DNA of 64,000 bases from Synergistes jonesii (GCF_000712295.1 NZ_JMKI01000037.1:62001-126000); one strand, 5' to 3'; shown: positions 17,512-26,593, numbered from the stretch's first letter. Numbers and translations: made by a program. The notes: generated by a model from the letters alone, not told the origin.

Positions 17512-18468
17512 ATGTACAAAATGTTCGAGAACAACGCGGTAACTAAACTTCTTAAGACGAAATATCCGATCATCCAGGGGGGCATGGCGTGGGTCGCCGA
17601 CGCGGACTTAGCCGCGGCCGTGAGCAACGGCGGCGGGCTCGGCGTAATCGCGGCCGCGAATATGCCTCCGGAGCTTCTGGAGCGTCAGATAGAAAAAATA
17701 AAGACTCTCACCGACAAGCCCTTCGGAGTGAATATAATGCTCATGTCCTCCACCGCGCGGGAGGCGGCGGAGATAGCGGCGAAGCACCGCGTCCCCGTCG
17801 TCACCACTGGGGCCGGGCAGCCGGGCAAGGTCATCGAGAAGCTCAAGCCCCTCGGCACGACGATAATACCCGTCGTCGCCTCCGTCGCCCTCGCGCGCCG
17901 CGTCGAAGCGCAGGGGGCCGACGCGGTGGTGGCCGAGGGCATGGAGGCCGGCGGGCACATCGGCGAGATCACGACGATGAATCTCGTGCCGCAGGTCGCC
18001 GACGCGGTGAAGATACCAGTGATAGCCGCCGGCGGCATAGCCGACGGACGCGGGATGGCGGCCGCTTTCGCGCTGGGAGCGAGCGGCGTACAGATCGGCA
18101 CACGCTTCGTCTGCGCCTCCGAGTGCAACGCGCACGAAAATTACAAGAAAAAAATAATCGCGGCGAACGACCGCGCGACGGCCGTCACGGGCCAGTCGCT
18201 CGGGCATCCGGTGCGCGCTCTGAAAAATAAATTCATCAAGCAGTTCGAAGAGCTTGAGAAAAACGGCGCCTCACCGGAGGAGATAGAAGCGTTCGGCGCC
18301 GGCAAGCTCCGCCTCGCTGTCGTCGACGGGGATTCCGAGATGGGCTCCTTCATGGCGGGACAGTCGGCGGGGCTCGTCAAGGCGGTGGAGCCGGCGGCCG
18401 AAATAATAGGAGGGATCGTCTCCCAGATGGAAAAAATAATCACTGAAGCCCGGAGGTATACGGAATGA
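17512..18468 (+). CDS. fabK: Enoyl-ACP reductase II (FMN-dependent)
   Basis: FabK does the last step of each elongation cycle with NAD(P)H and FMN; FabK enzymes are known to be triclosan-resistant. The 318-residue protein has the nitronate-monooxygenase-like TIM barrel: PIIQGGMAWVADADLAAAVS at the start, the catalytic histidine in GMEAGGHIGE, and the FMN phosphate-binding AAGGIADGRGMAAAFALGAS. GGGGAG precedes the ATG. No fabI is present in the cluster. It overlaps fabD by 4 bases. Confidence 0.93.
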   Translation: MYKMFENNAVTKLLKTKYPIIQGGMAWVADADLAAAVSNGGGLGVIAAANMPPELLERQIEKIKTLTDKPFGVNIMLMSSTAREAAEIAAKHRVPVVTTGAGQPGKVIEKLKPLGTTIIPVVASVALARRVEAQGADAVVAEGMEAGGHIGEITTMNLVPQVADAVKIPVIAAGGIADGRGMAAAFALGASGVQIGTRFVCASECNAHENYKKKIIAANDRATAVTGQSLGHPVRALKNKFIKQFEELEKNGASPEEIEAFGAGKLRLAVVDGDSEMGSFMAGQSAGLVKAVEPAAEIIGGIVSQMEKIITEARRYTE

Positions 18469-19421
18469 AATACGCAATGATATTTCCCGGCCAGGGTGCG
18501 CAGCATCCGGGAATGGGGCGGGACTTTTACGAACGCTGGGACGTCTCGAAAAAGGTATTCGAGGAGGCGGACGAAGCGCTCGGCTTCTCGCTGAGCGGCG
18601 TGATCTTCGGCGGAACGCCGGAGGAGCTCGCGCGAACCGAGATAACTCAGCCGGCGATCCTCACGGTGAGCGTCGCGGCTTACCGCGCCTTCGCGCAGGA
18701 GCTCGGCCGCGAACCGGAGCCGCTCTGCATGGGAGGGCACAGCCTCGGCGAATATACGGCGCTCGTCGCGGCGGGAGCCCTTTCGCTCGCCGACGGCGTG
18801 CGGCTCGTCCATAAGCGCGGGCGGCTGATGCAGAGCGCGGTCCCGATCGGCGTCGGCGCGATGGCGGCGATAATCGGCCTCGAGCTTCCGGAGGTCGAGG
18901 CGGTGTGCAAAGAGGCCTCCCAGGGCGAGGTCTGCCAGGCCGCCAACATCAACTCGCCGAAGCAGATAGTCATCTCCGGGCACGCGGGAGCGGTCTCGCG
19001 CGCCGAAGAGATCATAGGGCAGAGATTTGCCGCGAGGGTCGTCCCTCTGCTCGTAAGCGCCCCCTTCCACTGCGAATTGATGCGCGGCGTGGCGGACGAA
19101 TTGCAGGAAGAATTCGCAAAGGTCGAGTGGCGCGCGCCGAAGTTCCCGATAATAGCGAACTTCAGCGCAAAAGCGGTACGCACGGCCTCCGAGGCCCGAG
19201 CCGCGCTCTTCAGCCAGACCTTTTCGCCCGTCATGTGGTCGCAGTCGGTGCTTGAGATGGAGCGCTCGGGTGTCGAGGATTACTTCGAGCTCGGCCCAGG
19301 CAGCGTCCTCTCGGGGCTCATAAGAAAAATATGCCGTGGCAGGCATCCCTATCCCGTATCGAACGCCGACGAGCTCGCCGCGGCGTTGGAATATCTGAGG
19401 GGCGCGGAAGATGGAAGATAA
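18465..19421 (+). CDS. fabD: Malonyl-CoA:ACP transacylase
   Basis: FabD loads malonyl onto ACP. The 318-residue sequence has FPGQGAQHPGMG at the N-terminus, the nucleophile serine in GHSLGEYTAL (about residue 92) and the catalytic histidine in SAPFHCELM. It overlaps fabK and fabG by a few bases. Confidence 0.96.
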   Translation: MKYAMIFPGQGAQHPGMGRDFYERWDVSKKVFEEADEALGFSLSGVIFGGTPEELARTEITQPAILTVSVAAYRAFAQELGREPEPLCMGGHSLGEYTALVAAGALSLADGVRLVHKRGRLMQSAVPIGVGAMAAIIGLELPEVEAVCKEASQGEVCQAANINSPKQIVISGHAGAVSRAEEIIGQRFAARVVPLLVSAPFHCELMRGVADELQEEFAKVEWRAPKFPIIANFSAKAVRTASEARAALFSQTFSPVMWSQSVLEMERSGVEDYFELGPGSVLSGLIRKICRGRHPYPVSNADELAAALEYLRGAEDGR

Positions 19422-20148
19422 GGTCGCGCTCGTGACGGGGGCGGGGCGCGGGATAGGGCGCGCGATAGCCCTCGAGCTCGCGTCGAAGGACTGCGCCGTC
19501 GCGCTGAACTACGCGCACTCGGCGGAAGCAGCAAACGAAGCAGCGGCGGAGATAATAAAAAGCGGCGGGCGTGCCGCGGCGTTTAAGGCGGACGTCTCGA
19601 ACGCCGCAGAGGTAAAGGAGATGTTCTCGGCCGCGGCCGCCAGCCTCGGCTCCGTTAACATACTCGTCTGCAACGCCGGAATAACGAAGGACGCCCTTCT
19701 GATGCGCATGAAGGAGGAGGAGTGGGACGGCGTGCTCGCGACCAATCTCAAGTCGCTCTTCATCTGCGCGAAGGAGGCCGTGCGCCCGATGCTGAAGGGG
19801 CGCTGGGGAAGAATCATCGCGATATCCTCGGTGAACGCGCTGCGCGGCAGCGCCGGGCAGTGCAACTACGCGGCGGCGAAGGCCGGGATGCTCGGCTTTG
19901 TAAAGAGCCTCGCGCGCGAGGTGGCCGCCAAGGGAATCACCGTGAACGCGATAGCGCCGGGCTTCATCGACACTGATATGACCGCCTCCCTCTCCCCGGA
20001 GCTGCGTGCAAAATTCATCGAGGCGATACCGGCGGCGCGCATCGGAACGCCGCAGGACGTCGCTAAGGCCGCGGCCTTTCTCGCCTCGGAGGACGCGTCT
20101 TATATACAGGGGCAGGTCATAGCGGTTGACGGCGGCATAACTATGTAG
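19411..20148 (+). CDS. fabG: 3-oxoacyl-ACP reductase
   Basis: FabG is the NADPH-dependent ketoacyl reductase of fatty-acid elongation. This 245-residue short-chain dehydrogenase shows TGAGRGIGRAIA (cofactor loop), CNAGITKDALLMRM and the Ser-Tyr-Lys site (ISSVNALRG, then YAAAK). Its start overlaps fabD by 11 bases. Confidence 0.96.
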   Translation: MEDKVALVTGAGRGIGRAIALELASKDCAVALNYAHSAEAANEAAAEIIKSGGRAAAFKADVSNAAEVKEMFSAAAASLGSVNILVCNAGITKDALLMRMKEEEWDGVLATNLKSLFICAKEAVRPMLKGRWGRIIAISSVNALRGSAGQCNYAAAKAGMLGFVKSLAREVAAKGITVNAIAPGFIDTDMTASLSPELRAKFIEAIPAARIGTPQDVAKAAAFLASEDASYIQGQVIAVDGGITM

Positions 20149-20233
20149 TAAAAGTATAAAGATGGTAAAGTCTGCGGGCTTTAAGCATAAACGAAAAACC
20201 GAAAAAGCAAACTCGTAAAGGAGAGAAACAGCA

Positions 20234-20485
20234 ATGAAAATGGAAGAAGTTCAGAAAAAACTCAAGGAGATCCTCGTAGACCGTCTCAACGCCGAAGAGG
20301 ATCAGATCAAGCCCGAGGCCTCGTTCGTGGAAGACCTCGGAGCCGACTCCCTCGACATAGTCGAGCTCATCATGGGCATCGAAGAAGAGTTCGACATCGA
20401 GATCCCGGACGAAGACGCCGAAAAGCTCACGACGGTGGGCGAGGCTATGCAGTACGTGAAGACGAAGCTGGGAATCGAAGATTAA
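20234..20485 (+). CDS. acpP: Acyl carrier protein
   Basis: The 83-residue acidic protein carries the phosphopantetheine attachment serine in [15 protein letters not shown]. CoaD upstream makes a precursor of its cofactor. GGAGAG precedes the ATG, and a terminator follows. Confidence 0.97.
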   Translation: MKMEEVQKKLKEILVDRLNAEEDQIKPEASFVEDLGADSLDIVELIMGIEEEFDIEIPDEDAEKLTTVGEAMQYVKTKLGIED

Positions 20486-20493
20486 AAACCCTT

Positions 20494-20533
20494 CAGGTCT
20501 GCTCCGCCGCGTGCGGGGCGGACCTGATGTTTT
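20494..20533 (+). terminator. Terminator after acpP
   Basis: CAGGTC (20494-20499) pairs with GACCTG (20521-20526), with inner G-C pairs, followed by a T-run after ATG. The 170 bases to fabF hold no gene; fabF is therefore expressed by read-through or its own promoter, which I cannot place. Confidence 0.75.
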
Positions 20534-20706
20534 AAGATGCGCCGGCCACCGCCTGCGACTTAGGGAATCGCGGACGCGGCGCACTCTTCTGTTTGACTAC
20601 GGCTGCTGTTCATTATAACAAAAAACGTTTGTTTCAAAAGTGAAGCTTTTAAATATTTCTGCGGTATAAGCAGGCAAATCTATAAATCGAGGAGGCACGA
20701 CAACCG

Positions 20707-21954
20707 GTGAACGCAAGGAGAGTAGTAATCACAGGCTGCGGGGCCGTTACGCCTATAGGGATTGGAAAAGAAGCATTCTGGAGCGCGCTTGAGCGCGGAA
20801 AGAACGGCGTCGGGCTGATAGAATCCTTCGACACGTCGAAGCATCCCGTAAAGATAGCCGCCGAAGTGAAAGATTTCAATCCGGAGGCGTGGTTCGACAA
20901 GAAGGAAGCGCGCCGCACCGACCGCGTGATACAGTTCGCGGCGGCGAGCACCGACCTGGCGATAGAGGATTCGGGGCTCGACCTTGAAAATTTTGACAAA
21001 AACATGCTCGGCGTCTACATAGGCACGGGCGAGGGCGGCATACATACGCTCGAAGACAACCTGCACATCCTGAGCGAAAAGGGGCCGAGCCGCGTCAGCC
21101 CCTTCCTCGTCCCGATGATGATAGTCAACATGCCGGCCGCCTACGTGGCTATACGCATCGGCGCGAAGGGGCCGAACATGGCGGTCGTCACCGCCTGCGC
21201 GAGCTCGATAAACAGCATGGGCGAGGCCTGCTGCTGCATATCGCGCGGCGACGCCGACGTCATACTCGCGGGCGGTTCGGAAGCGGCGGTCTCCCCTCTC
21301 GCCTCCGCCGGCTTCGCGGCGCTCAAGGCGCTTTCGACGAGAAATGACGATCCCGAGCACGCTTCACGCCCCTTCGACGCGGAGCGCGACGGCTTCGTGA
21401 TCGGCGAGGGCGCGGCGATCTTCGTATTCGAAGAATATTCGCACGCCAAAGCGCGCGGAGCCCACATATACGCCGAGGTGACGGGCTACGGCCTCTCCTG
21501 CGACGCGCACCACGTCACCGCACCCGACGCGGACGGGGACGGGGCCTACCGCGCGATGGAGATGGCCGTAAGAAAGGCCGGCTGGCACGCCGACGAAATA
21601 GACCTCATCAACGCGCACGGCACCTCCACGCCGCTCAACGACAAGATGGAGACGGCGGCGATAAAACGCCTGCTGGGCGAAGAGCTGTCGAAAAAAACTC
21701 TCGTGCATTCTACGAAGTCGATGATAGGGCACGTGCTCGGAGCGGCCGGAGCCGTCGAGACCGCGGCGACGCTGCTCGCGCTGGAGCGCGGCATAGTCCA
21801 CCCGACGATAAATTACCGGACCCCGGACCCGGAGTGCATGCTCAACATAGTCGCCAACAAACCGCTACGCGCGAACGTCCGCCGCGCGCTGATCAACAAC
21901 TTCGGCTTCGGCGGGCACAACGGCGTGCTCGCGATAGAGGCCTGCCGCGACTGA
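20707..21954 (+). CDS. fabF: Beta-ketoacyl-ACP synthase II
   Basis: FabF elongates acyl-ACP with malonyl-ACP. The 415-residue protein starts at GTG (GGAGG lies 11 nt upstream) with RRVVITGCGAVTPIGIGKEA, has the catalytic cysteine in VTACASSINSMGEA, and histidines in NAHGTSTPLND and TKSMIGHVLGAAGA. It is followed directly by rnc. Confidence 0.96.
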   Translation: MNARRVVITGCGAVTPIGIGKEAFWSALERGKNGVGLIESFDTSKHPVKIAAEVKDFNPEAWFDKKEARRTDRVIQFAAASTDLAIEDSGLDLENFDKNMLGVYIGTGEGGIHTLEDNLHILSEKGPSRVSPFLVPMMIVNMPAAYVAIRIGAKGPNMAVVTACASSINSMGEACCCISRGDADVILAGGSEAAVSPLASAGFAALKALSTRNDDPEHASRPFDAERDGFVIGEGAAIFVFEEYSHAKARGAHIYAEVTGYGLSCDAHHVTAPDADGDGAYRAMEMAVRKAGWHADEIDLINAHGTSTPLNDKMETAAIKRLLGEELSKKTLVHSTKSMIGHVLGAAGAVETAATLLALERGIVHPTINYRTPDPECMLNIVANKPLRANVRRALINNFGFGGHNGVLAIEACRD

Positions 21955-21955
21955 G

Positions 21956-22669
21956 ATGAAAACCGGCGCTGAGCGCGAGGAGCTCCTTCTGTCGCTGCAG
22001 CGGAAGCTCGGCTATCGCTTCTCCAGCCGCGCGCTGCTCGAAGAGGCGCTGACCCACTCGTCGTACGCCAACGAGAATTCCGTTCCCTTCAATGAACGCC
22101 TCGAATTCCTGGGAGACGCGGTGCTCGAACTCGCCGCGTCGGAAAAGCTTTTCTCGGCTTACCCGGGCTGCGACGAAGGGCGGCTCACTTCGCTGCGCGC
22201 GCGCATCGTCTGCAAGGAGAGCCTCAGCGCGTGGGCGGCGGAGGTCGGGCTGAAAAATCTCATCCGGCTCGGCAACAATTTCAAAAAAAGCGAAGCGAAC
22301 GATTCCATCGCGGCGGACTGCGCGGAAGCGCTCTTCGGCGCGGTCTTCGCCGACGGGGGCTACTCGCGGGCCTCCGCGGTCGTCGAGAAATTCCTCGCTA
22401 CGAAGCCGGAGACAAGCGACCCTACGATAACGAAAAACCCCAAGTCGGAGCTTCAGGAATACACGCAGGCGCACGCGATGGGCGTGCCCCGCTACGAAAC
22501 GGTCGGACACGCCGGCCCGGAGCACGCGCCGAGCTTCAAGGTGCGCCTGACGATACAGGACAGGCTCTTCGCCGAAGAGTGGGGACGTTCGACTAAGGAG
22601 GCGGAGTTCGCCGCGGCCGCCGAGGCGCTCGGAAAGCTGCGCGGCCGCCGAGGCGCGCCGAAGGAGTGA
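21956..22669 (+). CDS. rnc: Ribonuclease III
   Basis: RNase III cuts double-stranded RNA, including rRNA precursors. The 237-residue protein has the nuclease signature NERLEFLGDAVLEL (about 46-59) and a C-terminal dsRNA-binding domain (about 160-230, PKSELQEYTQ to KEAEFAAAAEALGKL). It starts one base after the fabF stop; fabF-rnc is a common order. Confidence 0.95.
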   Translation: MKTGAEREELLLSLQRKLGYRFSSRALLEEALTHSSYANENSVPFNERLEFLGDAVLELAASEKLFSAYPGCDEGRLTSLRARIVCKESLSAWAAEVGLKNLIRLGNNFKKSEANDSIAADCAEALFGAVFADGGYSRASAVVEKFLATKPETSDPTITKNPKSELQEYTQAHAMGVPRYETVGHAGPEHAPSFKVRLTIQDRLFAEEWGRSTKEAEFAAAAEALGKLRGRRGAPKE

Positions 22670-23229
22670 GGGCGCACGGGAAGAGACGCGGCTTCGCCCT
22701 TGTAACGGCGGCGCTCTTTTCCGGCGTGATGATATTCGCGTCGACCCTCGCTCTGCGCGAGGCGAGGAGCCTCTTCGACGAAAAGCTCGAAGAGGCTCGG
22801 CGCCTGCGCGCAGAAAACGCCGCAGCGCAAGCCGCGGCGCTGGTGGGGAGTTGGCTGAGGGGCGAGCTCGGCGCAAATGCTGGTGAACTTTTTTCGCCTT
22901 CCGCGCCTCCCAAACAGGAACCACTCATCACCCTTCCCCAAAATTTCTTCTCGGAGCTGGAAAAAATCTATCCCGACTACGATTTCAGCTGCGTCACCGC
23001 GGACCTCTACTACGCGCCGTCATTTTCCGCTTCGGCGGCGGCGCTGGGGCTGCCGTTCGTGCCGCCGCGCCGGCGCGAAGACGGGAGCGTAGTCAGATAC
23101 TTCCTGCAGAAGACCTCGGCGTCTGGCAAAGAAGAGGAGCGCTCCCTCTTTTCGATAACCAGGATATTCGGCTGCTCGATGAACGCAGAGGGCGAGATCG
23201 TCTGCGTGACGGAGAACGAAACGTACTGA
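22666..23229 (+). CDS. Pilin/PilX-like exported protein
   Basis: This is a 187-residue protein starting at a GTG that overlaps the rnc stop (GTGA). After a basic start (RAHGKRRG) comes a long hydrophobic helix (FALVTAALFSGVMIFASTLA) preceded by glycine, as in prepilin-type or PilX-type minor pilin proteins, and then an amphipathic Ala/Arg/Glu-rich helix. The C-terminal part is globular with two cysteines (FSCVTAD and FGCSMN) that could form a disulfide. I infer a type IV pilus-related or membrane-anchored role; the family is not certain. Confidence 0.5.
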   Translation: MRAHGKRRGFALVTAALFSGVMIFASTLALREARSLFDEKLEEARRLRAENAAAQAAALVGSWLRGELGANAGELFSPSAPPKQEPLITLPQNFFSELEKIYPDYDFSCVTADLYYAPSFSASAAALGLPFVPPRRREDGSVVRYFLQKTSASGKEEERSLFSITRIFGCSMNAEGEIVCVTENETY

Positions 23230-23272
23230 TTTCCTGTGCCGGGGTGGGGCGCCGGGCTTTTGCGCCTGCGTT

Positions 23273-23301
23273 TTGACATGACCGGCGTAATAAGCTATAA
23301 T
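23273..23301 (+). promoter_or_regulatory. Consensus sigma-70 promoter of tRNA-Ser
   Basis: TTGACA (23273-23278), a 17-base spacer and TATAAT (23296-23301) form a perfect consensus promoter 34 bases before the mature tRNA. Confidence 0.9.
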
Positions 23302-23334
23302 CTGCTCCGTCGGTGATACGACGGAACGGTGCGC

Positions 23335-23426
23335 GGAGAGGTGTCTGAGCGGTCGAAGGAGCTCGCCTGGAAAGTGAGTGAGGGGGTCAAACTCCTCCAT
23401 GGGTTCAAATCCCATCCTCTCCGCCA
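23335..23426 (+). tRNA. tRNA-Ser(GGA)
   Basis: A 92-base class II tRNA with acceptor arms GGAGAGG/CCTCTCC, discriminator G and an encoded CCA (23424-23426). The anticodon loop CTGGAAA gives anticodon GGA, and a long variable arm (GAGGGGGTCAAACTCCTC type) marks serine. The T arm has GGGTTCAAATCCC. Confidence 0.96.
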
Positions 23427-23444
23427 TTTTTTTGGCGTCAGCTT

Positions 23445-23478
23445 GTTCAGGGAGTTTTGGCTTCCTGAACGTTATTTT
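23445..23478 (+). terminator. Possible terminator between tRNA-Ser and SRP RNA
   Basis: GTTCAGGGAG and CTTCCTGAAC (23445-23454 and 23461-23470) pair with one G-U around TTTTGG, followed by GTTATTTTG. The T-run is interrupted, so it may be weak, allowing co-transcription or processing. Confidence 0.5.
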
Positions 23479-23485
23479 GCCGGCA

Positions 23486-23611
23486 TGCCCTTTACGGGCT
23501 GCCCAGTCCCATGCGGCGCAAGCCCGTGAACCTCGTCAGGTCCGGAAGGAAGCAGCGATAAGCGGAATCTTGCGGGTGCCATGGGGCCGCTGGGCCGCCC
23601 GTAAAGGGCAT
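23486..23611 (+). ncRNA. ffs: Signal recognition particle RNA (4.5S-type, small)
   Basis: The conserved SRP domain IV loop is present: GTCAGGTCCGGAAGGAAGCA, with GTGAACC before it and GCGATAAGCGG after it. Outer arms GCCCTTTACGGGC and GCCCGTAAAGGGC pair fully and close a hairpin of about 120 bases; a TTTTT run right after serves as terminator. It binds Ffh to target membrane proteins co-translationally. Confidence 0.95.
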
Positions 23612-23678
23612 TTTTGCGGGCACGCTTTGGGCGCAATGATTTTTTGCGGTGAAAAAATAAAAGTGAAGAGGTGAAAGG

Positions 23679-24179
23679 ATGGGCGACAGGCCGGAGGGTT
23701 TCCTTCCGATGAAAACGGCGCTGAACTGCGGCGATAAAGCGATACTGTCGCCCGTCTACCTCTTCGGCGCGAATGTCATGCTGCGCGGGATTTTCTTCGG
23801 CTTGAAACTCACGCCGGTGACGGTCGCGGTCGACGCGGCAAGCGGCAGGGCTTCCCTGCTCGAAAAGGCGCCGGAGATTCTGCCGCTGCTTGAGCTTCCC
23901 CCTGAATGCAGAAGGCTCGAAGCCAAGCTGAGCAGGGCGGTCGCTGAGGCCTTAGCGGAGGAGGCCGCGGTGCCCGACAACGCGCGCGGCTGGCGGCGCG
24001 GCATCACGTCGGCGAAGATACTTTTCCGCCCCGGCGACTGCGGCTTCGTCTGGCGCGTATATATACTCCGCGGGAACTCCCTGATCGACGGCTTCAGCGG
24101 CGAGGCTGCCGACGCGTCAGGCGTCGTCGACCTTCTCCTTGGGCAGCGTCAGAACGAAGCAGGCACCGCCGAGTTCTGA
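23679..24179 (+). CDS. Hypothetical protein
   Basis: This 166-residue protein is not recognised. It begins MGDRPEGFLPMKTALNCGDK, with AGGTGAAAGG just before the ATG, and has alternating beta-like hydrophobic stretches (NVMLRGIFFGLKLTPVTVAV) and a leucine/glutamate-rich helix in the middle. There is no signal peptide or membrane helix. Its last 63 bases overlap the 3' end of the convergent phoR gene. Codon use looks like that of its neighbours, so I take it as real. Confidence 0.55.
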   Translation: MGDRPEGFLPMKTALNCGDKAILSPVYLFGANVMLRGIFFGLKLTPVTVAVDAASGRASLLEKAPEILPLLELPPECRRLEAKLSRAVAEALAEEAAVPDNARGWRRGITSAKILFRPGDCGFVWRVYILRGNSLIDGFSGEAADASGVVDLLLGQRQNEAGTAEF

Positions 24180-25895
24180 TTTCTCCACTGTAAGCGTTCC
24201 ACCGTGCCTTTCCGCGACGCGGCGTGCTATCGACAGGCCTAGGCCGTAGCCGCCGCATTTTTTGTCTTTCCTCGCGCGGTGGCTGTCTCCACGCCTGAAG
24301 CGTTCGAAGATTACTTCTTTTTCGTTGTCCGCGATTCCCGGGCCGTTGTCGTCGACTGTTATGCGCCACTTGTCGCCCGCATCCCCTATACGCACCCTTA
24401 TTTCAGCCTTTTCGGCCGCTGCGGCCTGGCTGTATTTCAAAGCGTTCTCCATCAGATTGGAGAGGGCGCGGCGCAAGTCTTGGCGCACGCCCTTAGCGAA
24501 CGCGCCCTCCTTCGGCGCATCTATCGTTACTTCCGTCTCCTTCTGCCGCGGCAGTTCGAGAAGCTCATCCCTCACCTCCGAGAACAGCGCGGAGAGTTCG
24601 ACCTCATCAATGCCGACGCGCAGCGGCTCGGCTTCGAGCCGCGAAAGCAGCAGCAGGTCGTCGACCAGCGAGCTTATCCGCTCCTGCTGGCTTATCACGC
24701 TCTTTATCGTCGCGGCGTCCTCGGCGTTTTCCGCCTTTTCCATCAGAGGCGACGACGCGAGCAGTTCAAGTCCGGCACGGATTATCGCCAGCGGAGTCTG
24801 GAATTCGTGTCCCGCGTCCACGAGGAATTCGCGGCGGGCCTCTTCAAGACGCGCGCTCTCCGTCATATCTTGGAGCATCACCAGCCTTCCGCGCGGAAGT
24901 GACAGCGTCGTCGCCTCCACGCTCAGCGGATACCCCTCTTTCAATATCGAAAGGCGCCTGCTTGCGTCCGGCCCGCCGAACATGTCGCAGACATCGGGCT
25001 GTTGCAGCACGGCTTCGGCCTGGTCGCCCTCTTTCGGTGTCTCTTTTACCCCACAGATGCGCTCAGCCTCGCCGTTTATATAGCGGATCTTTTTCTCCGC
25101 GTCGATCAGTATCACGCCTATGGGCAGGGCCCCGACGAGCTGGGAGAGCTCTTCCTTCCGCTGGCGCGTCTCTTCGCCCTTCTCCTTAAGGCTTTCCCGC
25201 ATAGAGTTCAGCGAACGCGCGAGCGCGCTCAGCTCCTCGCAGTCGTTGACGGGGAATTTTACGTCCTCGCCGATCGCTATCATTTTAGCGGAGCGAGAGA
25301 GCCTGTCTAAAGGCTCCATGATCACGCGCAGCAACCAGCAGGTTGCGCCCCACACCAGCAGCAACGCCAGCAGGAAATATTTCGCAAAGGGACGGACGAC
25401 CTTCCTTACGAGCCCCGATAGCTTGTCGAAGGGATAGGAGAGGCGAACGACGCAGGCGCCGCCCGCTCCGGGCATAAGCATCCTCTTCGCAGCGTATATC
25501 TGCCACGCCTTCTGGGTCACGCTGTAGCGCGTCTCAGACGCCTCGCCCTCCGTAAAGGCCGCTATTATCTCGCCGCGCATGTAGTGGTTCTCCATCTTCG
25601 CGGCGTCGGCCTTAGTATCGAGCAGCACGCGCCCGCCGGCGTCCACAGCAGTTAGGCGCCCGTCGGGATAAAGCTCCGTCCACCGTTCGGCCGCTTCGCG
25701 CAGTGCAGCTTCGCCGCCCTTCTCGACCTCTTTGGCGATAAGGTTTATATTGCGCGACAACATGGCGTTCGTCTCCGCGACGCGGTCGGAGCGCTCCGTG
25801 CCGTAAACGATGCACCACGCAGCCAGAGCCGTCGCGCAGACCGCGGCGCTCATCAGTATCGCTATTTTCTTCCTCAGCGACAGCGTCCGCCTCAT
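24117..25895 (-). CDS. phoR: PhoR-type sensor histidine kinase
   Basis: This is the phosphate-regulon sensor kinase, 592 residues. It has a transmembrane helix (about 10-32), an extracytoplasmic domain (about 33-165), a second helix (FLLALLLVWGATCWLLRVIM), HAMP, PAS (about 250-345), HisKA and HATPase domains. The phosphorylated histidine is in DAGHEFQTPLAIIRAGLELL; Phe-Gln replaces the usual Leu-Arg after HE. ATP-site motifs LSNLMENALKYS, VDDNGPGI and CGGYGLGLSIARRV are intact. It overlaps phoB by 4 bases and closes the pst-pho operon. Confidence 0.92.
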   Translation of the reverse strand: MRRTLSLRKKIAILMSAAVCATALAAWCIVYGTERSDRVAETNAMLSRNINLIAKEVEKGGEAALREAAERWTELYPDGRLTAVDAGGRVLLDTKADAAKMENHYMRGEIIAAFTEGEASETRYSVTQKAWQIYAAKRMLMPGAGGACVVRLSYPFDKLSGLVRKVVRPFAKYFLLALLLVWGATCWLLRVIMEPLDRLSRSAKMIAIGEDVKFPVNDCEELSALARSLNSMRESLKEKGEETRQRKEELSQLVGALPIGVILIDAEKKIRYINGEAERICGVKETPKEGDQAEAVLQQPDVCDMFGGPDASRRLSILKEGYPLSVEATTLSLPRGRLVMLQDMTESARLEEARREFLVDAGHEFQTPLAIIRAGLELLASSPLMEKAENAEDAATIKSVISQQERISSLVDDLLLLSRLEAEPLRVGIDEVELSALFSEVRDELLELPRQKETEVTIDAPKEGAFAKGVRQDLRRALSNLMENALKYSQAAAAEKAEIRVRIGDAGDKWRITVDDNGPGIADNEKEVIFERFRRGDSHRARKDKKCGGYGLGLSIARRVAERHGGTLTVEKSELGGACFVLTLPKEKVDDA

Positions 25896-26593
25896 CGCTC
25901 CCCCTCCTCCCAGACGAGGCGGCTGCCGCGTCCGCGCAGCGTCTGCACTGAGAGCTTCGGAGTTTTCCCGTCGTCGAGCTTTTTACGCAGGCGTGAAAGA
26001 TGCACGTCGACGGTGCGCGTGTCGCAGCTGGAGACGCCCCAGATTCTGCGGAGCAGCTCTTCGCGGGAGACGATATGCCCGATGCGTCCGGCGAGCAGCT
26101 CGAGTATCGAATATTCCGTGGGGCTCAAGTCGAGCGCGGCGCCGCGAAAGCGTACTTCCTTTTCCTCTGTATCTATTTTCAATTCCCCGTCCTCTATCGT
26201 CCGCGCGCTTTCGCCCTTTCCGCTGGCGCGGCGCAGCAGCGCGCGCACGCGGGCGATCAGTTCTTCCAGCGGGAAGGGTTTTCTCATGTAGTCGTCGGCA
26301 CCGAGGTCCAACCCCTGAACGGCGTCCTCCGGCGACGAGCGCGCCGTAAGCATCAGTATCGGGATGTCCTTAAGCCCGGCGTCCCCCTTGGCGCGGCGGC
26401 AGACCTCCCAGCCGTCCATCATCGGCAGCATCAGGTCGAGTATAACAAGATCTGGGCGCTCGTCGCAGATCATGGAGAGCGCCGCGTCGCCGTCGTAGGC
26501 GGAAAGGGTCTTATAGCCGCGCTGCCGAAGCGCGCGGCAGACGAACTCGACAAGGCTCTCCTCGTCGTCGACGACGAGTATCCTCTCATCCAT
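25892..26593 (-). CDS. phoB: PhoB-type response regulator
   Basis: This is an OmpR/PhoB-family regulator, 233 residues. The receiver domain has acidic VVDDEESLVEF, the phospho-acceptor in DLVILDLMLPMMDGWE, and KPF at the switch lysine. The winged-helix DNA-binding domain is at about 135-230 (DLSPTEYSILELLAGRIGHI, VDVHLSRLRKKL). It probably binds the GTAACG repeats upstream of pstS. It overlaps phoU by 8 bases. Confidence 0.92.
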   Translation of the reverse strand: MDERILVVDDEESLVEFVCRALRQRGYKTLSAYDGDAALSMICDERPDLVILDLMLPMMDGWEVCRRAKGDAGLKDIPILMLTARSSPEDAVQGLDLGADDYMRKPFPLEELIARVRALLRRASGKGESARTIEDGELKIDTEEKEVRFRGAALDLSPTEYSILELLAGRIGHIVSREELLRRIWGVSSCDTRTVDVHLSRLRKKLDDGKTPKLSVQTLRGRGSRLVWEEGER

